A DNA stretch of 64,000 nt from Cubamyces lactineus (taxonomy: Eukaryota > Basidiomycota > Agaricomycetes > Polyporales > Polyporaceae). The notes under the pieces were generated by a model. That model saw only the letters and a list, made by a program, of their open reading frames with translations, searched no databases and had not been told where the DNA came from. The stretch spans positions 18,132 to 82,131 of the forward strand of contig JACDTU010000038.1 in NCBI GenBank assembly GCA_022376465.1, read 5' to 3'. This document shows, in pieces, positions 35,708 through 47,666 of the stretch. Position numbers and translations under genes: made by a program. Position 1 is the stretch's first letter. Each line of letters starts with the position of its first letter.

Positions 35708-37404
35708 GCGCGGCGGCGTCATTCTCCGCTTTTTGGTGCTCGTCTCCGCCGTCGCAGCTCGCCCCATTGCTCCTATGCCCGTGCCTGCGCCCCCTCCGTT
35801 GTGCCCTATGTTCCATGGAATCGCCTGTCGTCGTTGTGTCTTGGTTCTTCCCGTCGATTAACCCTATAGCTGCTCTTATGGCCCAACTGTATCTTTTATC
35901 CCAGCTCTTATCTATCCGGCGCCCCTGTCGCCGCCGCCGTTACCGCTGCCGCCGCGCTCGCCGCTCTCTCTCGCGATTCCGCGACGGCAGCGGCGCGTTG
36001 CTTCTTGTGCTTTACGCTACGCCCCGTCGTACTCGATACCACCCACTACCACCACCGCGCCCTTGTACCAATGTCCTGACCCGGTCCTATCCAGTCGTTT
36101 CTGTGCCGTCCTGTCTCTGTACTCTCCACGCTCCCTATAGCCCTTGCTCGTGAACTCCCCGTGTGCGCGCGTATGCATGCGTGTGTGACTGCAATGCTTG
36201 CTACACGTCACCCTGCCGCCGCGTTCAAGTGAGCGACCGGACTGTCTTGTCTGTCCGCGTGAGCGGTTCGTTCCCCTCCCACTCCTTTTCTGGGTCTGTC
36301 TGTTCCAGAGAGAAGCGTCTGGCGGGAGGTGCGTGGCGGACTAGTCGATAGTCGATCGCCCACGCGCCTCCCCGCGTTCTCTCCCCCCACGTTCCTTCGC
36401 ATTCGTCTCGCTTGTTTGCCTTAGCGTACTTTATACCCTTCCTGGACCGGTGTCCCCCCTCGCAGGTCTAGGACTTTTACCGATGTACGTACGCCGTCGC
36501 TGGTGGCGCGGCTTCTTGCATTCGGGCATCGGGCTGCAGTAGTCGTCGTACTCGTAGTGCACTCGCGATCGCTGCCTGTTGCTCGCGCTCCTGTTCATGT
36601 GGACACGGAATACAGGCATTTGATCGTACGTGGTTGGTGGGCTCGCGTGCGGAGGGCGAGCGCGCTCTGTTGTACTCGTAGGGTCTCTCTGGTTGTAGGA
36701 TACACATAAAAAGGAAGACGTTTGCCTGTTTTGCACCTCGTGAACTGCTCGAGCTAACCGTACCGGGCTTGCTGTGCGGGGTAGAGACACCACTGGTGAA
36801 CCATAGTGCCGATCGTACGGTAGCGCGCACCTGTCGACAGAGCGAAACGCAAACCTAAATCCCAGCGGTCGGACGAGGACTGGCACTTGCATCACGAACT
36901 TTCGAAGGCTGGAAGACGCGAGGAACCTCGGATAGGGACGCTGCGAGCGAGCGCGGAGAGACGCTAAGTGCCTCGAGGCAGGACGGACGGTGGGACACTG
37001 GGAGAACGCGTACGCAGCGGCGGCAGGAAGTCGAAGCGGACTCGGAGGAAGATCAGGGCGTGAGCTCGGCGTTGTCGGGGACGCGCGGGGTCTGCTGACC
37101 TCGGTGCAGCGGTCACTGCGTTTCCGGGCACGGATGGGGCGATTCGGTAGCATTGCCCAATTCTGCTCGCGGTTCAGCTACGTCTGTTGGCGCACCCAAC
37201 GGTGAGAGAGAGGCTTGGGGAACGTGCAGAAGGGACGAAATGCCCTCCGCTCTCGTATGATTGCATAGTTGGCTTGGTTTGACTTGTGAAGCGACTGGCT
37301 CTCTGAAAGGTATGTGAGAGAGGAGGTGTAGATTTATTCCTGCAGTACAAGTAATATGTCAGCGACTCAGGTGTTGTGGGACCAAATCGCGCCGGGAGTG
37401 CTGA
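35708..37404. other. Intergenic, no gene seen
   Basis: 3' flank of the bHLH gene, C/T-rich, followed by GC-rich sequence with short frames and no family resemblance. The right end borders the truncated duplicate at about 37405. Confidence 0.4.
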
Positions 37405-38710
37405 AGAGCGAGAAGCTCTCAAGATGATGCCCGTAAGTCCTCCTCTCGATGGCCGTCTCGACTAGCCACTATCTCATCAGCCACGCTATAGGAGGAGCTC
37501 GGGAACCTTCAGAATTCTGTGAAGTCCGTTAAGGCAGAGTACACGGACCTCGACGGTCTCTCTTGGAACACTCCTGCCGCGCGTGAGCTCCTTGAGCAAC
37601 GGGTACGTCCACCGCTGAAGCCATACCTGCCGTCGAAGACGACTTCTTTTGCTATCCTATTGACGTGGATGAAGACACCATCCGCCTTCTGCGCGTGCTT
37701 GACTCGAGACGCGGTTCCGCTGCTTCGACCATCGTCCCTGACCCGGGCGAGGATGCGCATACCCCTCTTCCAAGTCACCTTCCGTCCCTCGACAGTAATG
37801 AGGGCAACTCGACTAGAGACGATGTAGACGACGACGGCCGCCCAGGCCTGCACAAATCTCGTTCTGCTCCTCAAATATCTTTCATGAACCCACCCGCAGA
37901 TGGATCGAAGCTCACAAGGTGGCTGGATTCTTAAACAAGGCTCTTCCGCCCAGCCGGATACCCATTCTCAGGAGCAAATCGCTGTCTGCCAAATCGTCTA
38001 CTGCGGCCTTCACCTTCAATGTCACCCCGGCGACCTCTGGCTCGTCAGCATCGAAGGCTAGCACGCGGCGCTGTGTCTCCCTGAACCTGAACAAGCGCCT
38101 CGGCTCCCGCACCGTACTCGCTGACTCGCTTATCTGGAACGCCACGGCGGAGTCTCCGCGACCACGACGAGAAACTGCCACACCCATATCTCCTGCCAAA
38201 CGGCTCCTTGCCACTGCTGGGCTCTTTGCGTCTCTGACGCGACGTGTTCCCGGTAGTCCTAGCGGAACGGCGTCTTCGTTAGTACGCCGGCGTTCAAGTG
38301 ACGCTACGAAGCCGAACAAGTTTCGTATTGTTAGCGCGCCGCCGCCCTTGACGATCCCCACTATCCCTCCTACTTCGTCTGCGCTATCCACTGTGTACAC
38401 TACCCCATCTCGTGTCTTCTCAGGGCCATCTCCGGTGTCTCGTCCTCGTCGTGCTTCGGTGCATGACTGTTCAATGGGCACGAAGGGCAATCCTGTACAC
38501 CAGGTACTTACTCGCGACCGCGCCGTTGCACCCTCAGAGTCTTCGCCTTCACGAGACATGCGATGGCCAACTCAGGTCGACCCGAGCTCACCTACGCGTG
38601 TACCGAAGCGTTTGCGTGGTTGCGACAACGCGTCTCCCTCTCCCACACGGCCACCTGCACGTTCACCGATGCGCATGGACACAGGCGGGATCCCTATGCA
38701 GCGCACATAG
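37405..38710 (+). pseudogene. 5'-truncated copy of the Ser/Pro-rich gene at 46015-47666
   Basis: The sequence picks up in the last codons of exon 1 of the intact copy (REALKM then MP before a GTAAGT donor). It continues through EELGNLQNSVKSVKAEYTDL and SWNTPAARELLEQR, and then the long exon with SRIPILRSKSLSAKSS, KFRIVSAPPPLTIPTIPPTS and the C-terminus SPMRMDTGGIPMQRT. The start codon and most of exon 1 are missing, and the segment matching the middle of the intact copy's long exon is shorter and shifted. The copy diverges from the intact one at many residues but keeps a largely open frame, so it is either a recent pseudogene or a truncated gene with a new start. It lies inside an inverted segmental duplication. 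Confidence 0.75.
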
Positions 38711-39110
38711 TGTTCCCCCGGCTCCCATCCAAGTCATGATTCCTGCGGTATGCGTTCGCCCATTGCTACTGAGTGGTGTGGCAAACACCTCATCTCGTAC
38801 CCACGCTCCTTACGTCTCTACGATCACGTGTTTTCTCGCATATTCACACCGATACCCTTACACTCCTTGACTCTCGACGTTATGTTGTGCCTTATCCCCG
38901 CTGTCGATCCCTCTTGTTATATTCTCGTCTTGTTCTGTCCATCCTGTGTTCTTGTGTCAGCCACCGGTTTACAGCGGCATCATCGTATCGGATTCAATGA
39001 GGCTCACGGGCACGTTGTGTCCATCGGCATCCTACAATCTCTCTTGTTATGTCACTGTAGTCCCCTCCCTTGCACTGCCGCATGTACCTCTGTAGCATAC
39101 TAGTCACCAG
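37405..39110 (+). repeat. Left arm of an inverted segmental duplication
   Basis: Contains the truncated gene copy and its 3' flank. Flank matches in inverted orientation to about 45590-45960 include CACACCGATACCCT, CGCTGTCGATCC, TGTGTCCATCGG and CTGTAGCATAC. The right arm is about 45590-47480. Confidence 0.75.
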
Positions 39111-39324
39111 CCGTGTATACATACCGTGCATCTTTTCCTCTAGCACGCAATAGGGTAATCACCACCGCCCGGTCTATCGTTTTGCAACGGGCTGGAAACT
39201 TCCGCATGCTGTGCCGAATATGACCCGTAACATGTATTGATACACTTTATAAGTAGCTCGGCCACAAGGACGCGCCACATTGTCTAGTCGACTCATCCAC
39301 TCTGCGGACGAGTGAATTCGAGGC

Positions 39325-42300
39325 TCATCGGGACTCCTCCGCACTGGGAGGCGGAACAGCATGCAGCGTAGACACAAACTCACTCTCAGCGCTCTCACGT
39401 CGAACGCACATCATCCTACCCAATGTGTCTAAGAAGGACGTCGGCAGAGGCCCGTTGACGTAGAGTTGTACGCGCACATCTTCCTCTTCAGTCATGCCTT
39501 CGCTCCCGCCGGGCAGGAGAACTATCATGGATGCTCGAGTAGTCAGGATCACCGGACGGATATACCTAACGACACTGAACGTACCAGAACCTTGGGCCGA
39601 TGCATCCATACCTCCCGCTGGGTCAGTTATCTCCTGAGCATGCTGAGTCCGGGTCTGCGCTGCGACCCGTCCCTGTGCGACACCGGCGAGCCACGGGAGC
39701 GCGCTGAGCTCCATGTACTCGAACCCGTCAGCTTCCCATCCGAACGACCGGTCCGTGCCCAATGCCCAAAGGTGCTCCGGGAGATATGTGAACGTGCGTG
39801 GAGGATGCATCCTGCCTTCGTACTTGACGTGTTGGCGCGGGAAGGAGCAAGTGCGCGTGCGCGTGAACGAGACGCGGAATTGAATAGTCGTAGTCGCATT
39901 CGTTGTTGAGGAGCTGGATGGATTCGTTATTTCGTCTTGCTTGCTTAATTCCGCTTCTAACGTCCTGAGAGTGTTGTCCGGGCCTACCGCACCGGCTTCG
40001 GGGCCTTGTTTCTGACTCGATCTTCCACTCTCTGTAGGTTCTTTAGCGGGAGTAGGGTTCGTATTTGCGCCCCTCGGGGCTTTCTTTGCTCTCGCCTTCC
40101 GTTCTTTCTGAACGGGAGCCGTAGTCGATGAGGGAGCGACAGTAGCTTGCTCCGCCTTGACCTTGACGTTTTTCTGCTTCTTGATTTGCTTGCTCGCTTT
40201 CGCTTTCCTATCGTATTGTTTGGCTGCAGTGACTAGAAATGATACAGCCAGGCTCTCCCATCAGTACGAATCTCGGAGGCAGTTCGTCATATCACAGTCG
40301 AGCTTTTGCGTACCTTGAATAGCAGTAGATTCGATAGGCTCGGTTTTTACTGCTGCCGCGGTGGACGCCTCGGTCTTTACCTTCCCTCGAGCATCACCAC
40401 GAGCCTTGCTTGTGGTCGCTTTCTGTCGTCCTGCTGTGCTCATCGAGGGCGTAGTGTCTTTGACCAGCGCCGGCTTCACGCTAGTGCTCGCCGCGCCCAC
40501 TCCAAAGCCTTTCCTGCGAGCCAAGACGATTGCCAGCGGCTCTAGAAAAGCGTCGATGAGCAATGATTGCACGGAGAAGAGAGGAATGGCGAGCCGGAGA
40601 CGCACGGTCGTCTTCGTCCTCGGCCAACTTTAGGACCTCGCCAGGAGTCCATACTACCTCTGACCAGTGAGAGACGGGTGCGCGTGATTCGACGTCCTCG
40701 AGTTTGACAACCGTTGAGATGACAGGAGAACTAGCGGTGGTATTTTTTGGCTCTCGACTACGCTTCTTCGTCGATTTTATGGCCTTCTTCCCCTGCGCCT
40801 TTCTCTTCGCTGCACCTCCCTTCGTCTTCGCGCCCAACTGTCGGCTCGTCAGGACGAGTGTGTCGTTATCGAGGCCACCGGCCTTCACCAGATTCGGCGT
40901 CTTCTGTTGACTGCGTCCGCCTTCACCAGATGCAGGCGGTATATGCGGATGAGTCGAAGGTGGAGGAACATCCGCGGGACTGTCATTGGGAGCGCGTTCA
41001 GTTTGATACCCTGGTTTGCGCTGGGGTTCAAGACGGAGTGAGGACGAGACAGAAGGACAACAGGTTAGATGACTTGCGGCAGAAGGAGATAGCTGTCGTA
41101 GAGGTATAGTACTTGCCTTAGGTGCAGGTACGTCGACGTCGGAGCGAGGGGAATCTACAGTAATGCAGCTCGAGCTAGGCCTCACGGGCCTCCCCGGCGC
41201 CGGCGTCCCTGGCCTACTTCCACGCCCAGAAGGCCCGCTCGGAGAGCCAGGAGGTGTCCGCACTCGAGGTGGAATAGGCACCACGCGACTCACTGGTCCG
41301 TGCAGGTCGGCCTTGTAGACTCCTCGAACATCTGCACTAATGTTGTCGGCCGGCGCATAAAAAGAAGTGAAGGCGCCATAGTCCTCTGCTGTCGGACGAG
41401 GCGGACGCGCCGGCCGTGGCGTGCTAGGCTTGCTACCGCCTCCCGGGCCAGAGTGGGGCGGTGTACGAGGACGGGGCGGGATGTCTGCAGGAGGCGGAAG
41501 GGACGTCGTACCTGGGCTGGAGCGTGAGCTAGGGTCAAAACGTGAGAATACGCCAGTGCCTCGATTGTCGGAATTTGGGCCAGGCAGGCAATCGCCGGGA
41601 CCCAAAAGAATCGGCCGTGGGGCAGATGGCGTAGGAAGCTTAGCGTCTCCCCGAAGGGGTACGCGCTGCACGTCGCGCGACTCCGGCTCGTCGGAAACCT
41701 TTTGCTCGAGACGACTGATGGTTGATACGAACTGTCCGTATATGCGAGCGGGGGATGGAAATGCAATCTCACCAACGACGGGAGTCGACGGGCACTCTGA
41801 GAGTGGCGTGGATTCACTCAGGCGGGTATTAGAAAGGGGAGACGTAGGCAGAGACGACGCCAGGAGCGCTTCGACTTCACCCTCAGCGGATGAGACTGAG
41901 ACAGGCGAGGATGAGAAGAACGAAGGGGAAAAGAACGAGCGCGAGGGGTTTGAGTCAGGGTGTAGGCATGGACTAGGCGTCCTCGGTGTAGGAATAGCAA
42001 CGAGTGCTCGCGCGTGAGATTGGACAGTGGTCGGGGTGGAGACAGGTTCACCAGAGGTGGGCGAGAGAGACAACTTTCGCTTCTTGTGAGCAGGAGAAGT
42101 ATCCTTGTTGACAGAGAGAAGGGAACCAGGACTAGACAAGCCACCAGTTGCACGAGAGCGAGAAGAGACGGCTGGAGGAATATCCAAGGGAGAGACCAGA
42201 GCGGAAGAGGTGGCAGACGTATCCATGAGACCAGAACTCGAGACTGACGAACTTCCAGAGGAAGACAGGGAGACCAATGGGAGGCTTCCTGTATAAGTGC

Positions 42301-43171
42301 TTGAGATAGCGTCCTGTTTGCGCTTGTGACGGGGAGGTAGAGCAGTCTGGGTGGTATCGAGGTGACTATATGCGGATCGGTGGAGCTCTGAGGAGACGGA
42401 ACGACGAGAGTGTGCAATGAGAATTTGATGATGGAGCTGGTTAGAGAAGCGAACTCGACGGAGAGGACGAGCTGAAGAGGCGGAGGCGTGGACTGCGGAC
42501 TTGAGGATCGGACGAGGCCTGGAGAGATCAGAGACGTCGGGAATGCCGAGAGGACGGGACTCGAGAGGAGACGAAGACAAGGACAAGAGCGGAGTGAGAG
42601 AAGGCGAGAGAGTATGCGCAGAGACAGGCAGCTGGGACGACTGGGTGCAGGTGAGGCAGGCAGGATGAGGGCGGCCGTCGTGGGCACGGGTGTGGCGAAC
42701 GAGAGCAGCAGGCCTAGGCTGAGCGAAGACTTGGTCCCGTTCGCGTATTCTCGCCCTTTTGTTCGCGGGATGGAAGAGGACGGGAGACTGTGCTCGTTCA
42801 CGCTTGATACGCACCTCATCCGCTCTGGCTAGTTTATCGAGACCGGCCGTAGTATGACTGGGTCCATCGGGCTCCTGTTTGACCTGAAGCGTGCCGGCAG
42901 ACCTGCGATAAACCCAGTCCAAGACGGCAGATACATCGACGCCGCGAGCTTCAGCCCAGGAGTGACAGAAAAATACGGAGAGGGATGAAGGGTCGTCTTG
43001 GAAGAGCGCATTGAGTTGGGCCCGGTGTTGACGAGACAGAGCCTGAGCCTGGGATGGTCTTTGGCGGACATTGGCAGGAGCTGAATTGTTTGTAGACCTT
43101 GTTCCGACCGTTCTCACCCGAGGCTGAAGTGCATATGACGGCTAGAAGCAAAAGCAGAAAAGACGACCTAC
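39325..43171 (-). CDS. Large Ser/Pro-rich protein with homeodomain-like N-terminus
   Basis: A minus-strand gene of over 1200 codons. The main exon (about 43160 to 40606) has an N-terminal helical segment, SRQHRAQLNALFQDDPSSLS followed by AWAEARG-like (here SWAEARGVDVSAVLDWVYRR). Its spacing and the final W-RR resemble a divergent homeodomain, including the recognition helix. A very long Ser/Pro/Arg/Thr-rich region follows. An intron of about 65 bp (donor near 40669, acceptor near 40605) leads to an exon with ARRKGFGVGAAS, ending at 40314. After another intron (40230-40313) comes a Lys-rich segment (KQYDRKAKASKQIKKQKNVK) and a C-terminal region with TYLPEHLWALGTDRSFGWEA, ending TGA 39325-39327. 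The true 5' end is unresolved: an open frame at 43172-43450 starting MADLRGAYRWIRTV may be an upstream exon. Function unknown; a nuclear regulator is a guess. Confidence 0.55.
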
Positions 43172-44370
43172 TCAGAGTCTCAGAGCTGTTGTGACGAGAA
43201 ACGCGCACGTGAACGTGACACTTGGCGTATCGTTCAGCGTACACATGGAGCGAACCGTGTGCAGAGTCCCACTCGGACGAGTGCGAGTCCTCCACTTGTC
43301 TTGCGCACCAGCTGACTCGTCGCTATCAGAAGGGATGAACTCAAGGTAAGCATCCGACCCCAGATGGCTTGAAACATCAGTGTTTCGACCGTTGGTCGCA
43401 GTCAAAATCACCGTCCTAATCCACCTGTATGCTCCACGCAGATCTGCCATATCTAACGCCAAGACATACTGTACTCTCAATCAATAACTCGCCAATCTCA
43501 TGCCTACCCATACGTTTATGCTCGCAGTACGTCTCCAAGTCGACAATGTGGCGATAAAATCGTCATCCGACATATTCACCTGCTAGTCACGTAGCGACGT
43601 CCACCATTGCGCTCCAAGCTGCGGTGGACCTCAAACAAGGCCCCCGTCGACCGTGCCCTAGTACTAACCCTTCTTATATCAATTATATACCACACTCATG
43701 TTTAGGTTTACTCAGGTCTATTGACGCGTTGACATCCCTTGAAGGCCGTTGATTGGCAGACCAGCAATCGCTTCCACTCGACCATCACCCGTGACACTGC
43801 GCTGTTCTGCTGTGGCACTGCGCCATGAACGCCCTCACGCAGCGTTGATGATACTAGTACCGTGTAGCGCGTTGGTGGCATCCCGTCGGCACCGACAGCA
43901 GAGGCAACGTACTGCCCCCTCGGAAGCGGCAGTGGTCTCGCTGTTCGACCACACTGGCGATGAATTTGTCTGATGTGTCTACCCTCGAAACCCCAGGCCT
44001 CAGTAGACACCGGTGACGCAGTACCGGCGATGGCCAGGTCGCAACAACTTGTTGTCCTCTCGGCAATGTGCAGGCTCCTGGTGCAACCCTGAACATGGTC
44101 GTCTACGACGCTCTGTTACATCCACTCTACTCGCATCCTCCAAGTTGCCATCCGTTACTTGTTCATGTCTGGATATATTGCGATGCCAAGGCCATGTCTC
44201 CTCGTACAGAGGCATGCATTGCATGAGGTGGATGGGAGGTATATAATCTGCTAGTCGTCCTTGCGTGAACTCACACAGTCCTCCACTCTCAGACTCTGCG
44301 AGTCTTCCCTATCCTACCCACCTCTACCGCTACTCGTTTGTCCCGCGACACCCTTTGACGACCGTCCAAT
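43172..44370. other. Intergenic region between divergent genes
   Basis: 5' region of the large minus-strand gene (possibly with one upstream exon, 43172-43450) and promoter of the secreted-protein gene. A TATA-like tataatct lies at about 44241. Otherwise no gene is recognised. Confidence 0.35.
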
Positions 44371-45314
44371 ATGCCTGCTCAACTCACCCTCCTCCTTCTC
44401 CTCGCCCTTGCCACGGCCACGAGCATCAGCGCACGCGCTCTCTCGAGTAGGCACGCGCTCGCCCTCGATACTCCGACAAGCCGCGCTGTCTCTATCATTC
44501 TCCCTCGCGACCAGGACTTCAATGATACGGACTTGTTCAACTCTTGCCCTGGTGGCCCTGGCTCGGACAAGCTCGAGCGCGCGGACAGGTGCACGCTTGT
44601 ACGTTTGCGCGCGTGGAAAGTCTGGAGTTGCTTATGTTAACGGAGTCGTATGTGTTTATACAGGTGAACGTCGCCAACAACCCAAACGTCCGGACGTTCG
44701 TCGTCCTCGGGGACCCTCAACTCAAGTATGTAACCCCATCGGCGCCCCCAGACTCCTCTTTCCTGTGGTTGTGTTTATGCTCACCCTCTCAACAGCTGCG
44801 GCGGCGCGACGGACCCCGTCACCGTCCAACTCGGCGGGCAACAGACGGTCTCGCAGTCCACCACACTGAACGCGAACATCGGCGTCGACATCGAGGGCAT
44901 CAGCATCGGAGGCGGCGCGTCCACGACGGACGAGACGAGCACGACCGTTACCAAGTCTATCACGTACACTATCCCGCCCGGGCGCCAGGCCGTGTACGTC
45001 GCGGGGACGAACCAACTTTCCGAGACGGGTAACGCGCAGGTCAACTACGGAGACAAGCAGTATGGGCACTTTATTGTACGTCAATTTTGTCCTTGCTCTT
45101 CGCAGTTTGTAGCTCGGAGAGACTAATGCTTGTGTTATGCTAGTGGTTCACGAACGCCAAGGTGACGCAGCTCACCCCGATCGCGAACGACGTCGAGTTC
45201 GATGTGCACGAGTCTGCCTGTGGTACGTGCTCCTAGATCGGGCCTGGAGGTTGCACGACGTGAACCATTTGTACAGGCACCGACCCGCGCGACCTGTCCT
45301 CGTACAACTCGTGA
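44371..45314 (+). CDS. Small secreted protein with Thr/Ser-rich beta-strand region
   Basis: Five exons (44371-44598, 44664-44725, 44796-45075, 45144-45222, 45277-45314) encode about 228 residues. The N-terminus MPAQLTLLLLLALATATSIS is a clear signal peptide. The mature part has cysteines (NSCPGGPGSDK, RCTL, NCGGATD, ESACGTD) and alternating hydrophobic/polar strands (QTVSQSTTLNANIGVDIEG, ASTTDETSTTVTKSITYTI, PPGRQAVYVAG). The alternating Thr/Ser-rich strands followed by a PPG turn vaguely recall the stem region of aerolysin/ETX-MTX2-type proteins. The resemblance is weak and the protein may simply be a secreted beta-sandwich. No function can be stated. Confidence 0.7.
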
Positions 45315-45589
45315 AGAAGCCGCACGCTAAGGGAGGATCTCGACGTGCGAAGTCTAAGCTATTGCAACCTGTAATAGGTAGTCTTCGCATAGCGGTATAT
45401 TCCGGTGACGTACCATACCCGCGCTTCCTCCTATTGTCTTACTGTACTTTGACTATATATACGATGCTGGACCATCTAATCTGATGCACTTTTGTATCAT
45501 ATATCAGTGGCTGCCAAGTGGGCCATTCCGTAGACCGGGTGCACGTACTGCACCCCGTTACATCTTATAGGATACGCGCATTGTAATAT

Positions 45590-47480
45590 ATTTGACCGGT
45601 ATGCTACAGGAGTACATGCGGTAATGCAAGAGAGTGTACTGCATACGATAACAAAGCAAGGATGTGAGACGGTAAGCCACGAGGCCCAAGGATACCGATG
45701 GACACACAATGTGCCCTCGTGCCACCGTTACAACAATGTGGCTATAGACCATGCGGGAACATACAAGTAACCAAGGCAAGATGGGATAAATGAGACAAGA
45801 GCATCATAACAGAGGGAAGGATCGACAGCGTGGATAGGACACAGCATAACATCGAGGGCCAAGGAGTGTGAGGGTATCGGTGTGGATGTATGGGAGAACA
45901 TGAGGGGGTATGGACGTAAAGACCGTGAGGATGCGACAAAGCGTCCGTTTCACTGCTCGACGTCAACGGACCGATACTACGGAGATATTAACACGGAAAA
46001 GGAGCAGTGATACGCTAAGTGCGTTGCATCGGAATCCCGCCTGGGCGCATATGCATCGGCGAACGTGCAGGCGAGCGTGTAGGGGAGGGAGAAGCATTAT
46101 CGCGACCGCGTAGACGCTTTGGCACCCGTGTCGGCGAGCTCGGGTCAATCTGGGCTGACCACAGCGCTTTTCGTGAAGGCGAAGGCTGCGACGTCATGTT
46201 GCCGCGAGTGGGAGACTGACGTCTAGGGCTGCCCGTCGAGCGGTCGTATACTGAAGCACGACGAGGACGAGTTCCCAGAGATGGCCCGGAAAAGACGCGG
46301 GACGGGCTGGTGTGCACAGTTGACAGAGCGGATGAGGTAGGAGGGATGGTGGGGATAGTCAAGGGAGGTGGCGCGCTGACGATTCGGAACTTGTTCAACT
46401 TTGTGGTGTCGCTCGAGCGGCGTACTGACGAAGATGCAGTTCCGCTTGGACTACCGGGAACGCGTCGTGTTGGGGACGCAGAAAGTCCGGCAGTGGCAAG
46501 AGAGCGCTTCGCAGGCGACATACATGTGACGTCCTCTTGTGTTCGTCGCGGAGACTCGGCCGTGGCGTTTCGCACAAACGAATCGGTGAGAACGGCGCGC
46601 GAGTCGACGCGCTTGTTAAGATTTAAGGAGACATGGCGCCGGGTGGGATGATCCTTGGTTGACGAACTAGAAGCCGATGCAGTGACGTTGAAGGTAAACG
46701 CCGCAGCGGACGGTTTAGCAGAGAGCGACTTGCTCCTCAGAACAGGTATCCGGCTGGGTGGAAGACCTTTGGTCGAGGGTGTAGCCACCTTGTGGAATCC
46801 GCTATCGCTTGCAAACGGGTTTGTGAAAGATATCTGAGGAGCAGAACAAGATTTGGGCAGGCTAGGGCGGCTGCCGTTCTCAGTATCGTCTGTAATCGTC
46901 TTGTTTTCCTTGTCGCTGAGGGATGCATAGAGGCTGGGAAGAGGTGTGCGCGCATCTTCGCGGTCGGGGACAATGGTCGAAGCAGCCGAACTGCGTCTCG
47001 AGTCGGACACGCGCGGAAGACAAATAGTGTCTTCTTCCTCATCAACGGGGTGAGGGGAGAAGTTGTCTTCAGTGGAAGGCGTGGCTTCAGCGGCGGTGAT
47101 GCCAACGCGCGGAGGAGTAGGGAATGTAATAGCCGTCTTCAAACGCCGCAGAGGCATCTCGCCGGTTATTTCTGGCGATTGTGCTCGAAGCGCAGCTTGT
47201 TCGGCATGCTTTTGACAGTCGGTTGATGATCTATAGATGTGGAGGAGAAATGAGAGAACGTACCCATTGCTCGAGGAGCTCGCGGGCAGCAGGAGTATCC
47301 CATGAGAGACCGTCGAGGTCAGTGAACTCTGCCTTGACGGACTTCACAGAGTCCTGAAGAATCTTGAGCTCCTCCTGGTGCGTATGACGTGACCGGTAAG
47401 ACGGTGGCTAAACGAGACGGGGGATAAAACGGAAGACGATAGGGTGGACGACTCACGGGCGTCATCTTGAGAGCTTCCCG
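45590..47480 (-). repeat. Right arm of the inverted segmental duplication
   Basis: Inverted relative to 37405-39110. It includes the intact Ser/Pro-rich gene from the end of exon 1 to its stop plus several hundred bp of 3' flank. The two arms are separated by about 6.5 kb. Confidence 0.75.
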
Positions 47481-47666
47481 CTCTTCCGCCGCGAGTTCGG
47501 CCTGGATTACAGCCTGACGCATGAGTCTCTGCTGTGCTCTATCGCTGAGTGGTTGCGCGCGAGGCGGGGGACGCTTGAGGCCTGGGCTGCCACGGACGGT
47601 TACGGACTGATCGACGATAGCCATAGCAAGCGACAGAGGAAGAGACTGAGTGTCGGAGATAGCCAT
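46015..47666 (-). CDS. Ser/Pro-rich protein, intact copy of a duplicated gene
   Basis: The ATG at 47666 (MAISDTQSLPLSLAMAIVDQ) opens exon 1 (47666-47457), which contains an Arg/Gln-rich helix (SDRAQQRLMRQAVIQAELAA). Exon 2 starts at 47374 with EELKILQDSVKSVKAEFTDL and ends near 47270 after ARELLEQW. The final long exon contains MPLRRLKTAITFPTPPRVG, two 'RIPVLRSKSLSAKPS'-type basic Ser-rich motifs, the strongly conserved KFRIVSAPPPLTIPTIPPTS segment, and repeated SPTR motifs. It ends GGIPMQRT at TAG 46015-46017. The acceptor of the last intron is uncertain. The many S/T-P sites suggest a phosphorylated, perhaps cytoskeletal or cell-cycle protein. I do not recognise the family. Confidence 0.65.

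Noticed and set aside
34589..35767. 392-codon minus-strand frame opposite the bHLH gene
   Set aside because: It is the antisense shadow of the low-complexity bHLH exon; the plus-strand protein has a clear bHLH domain.
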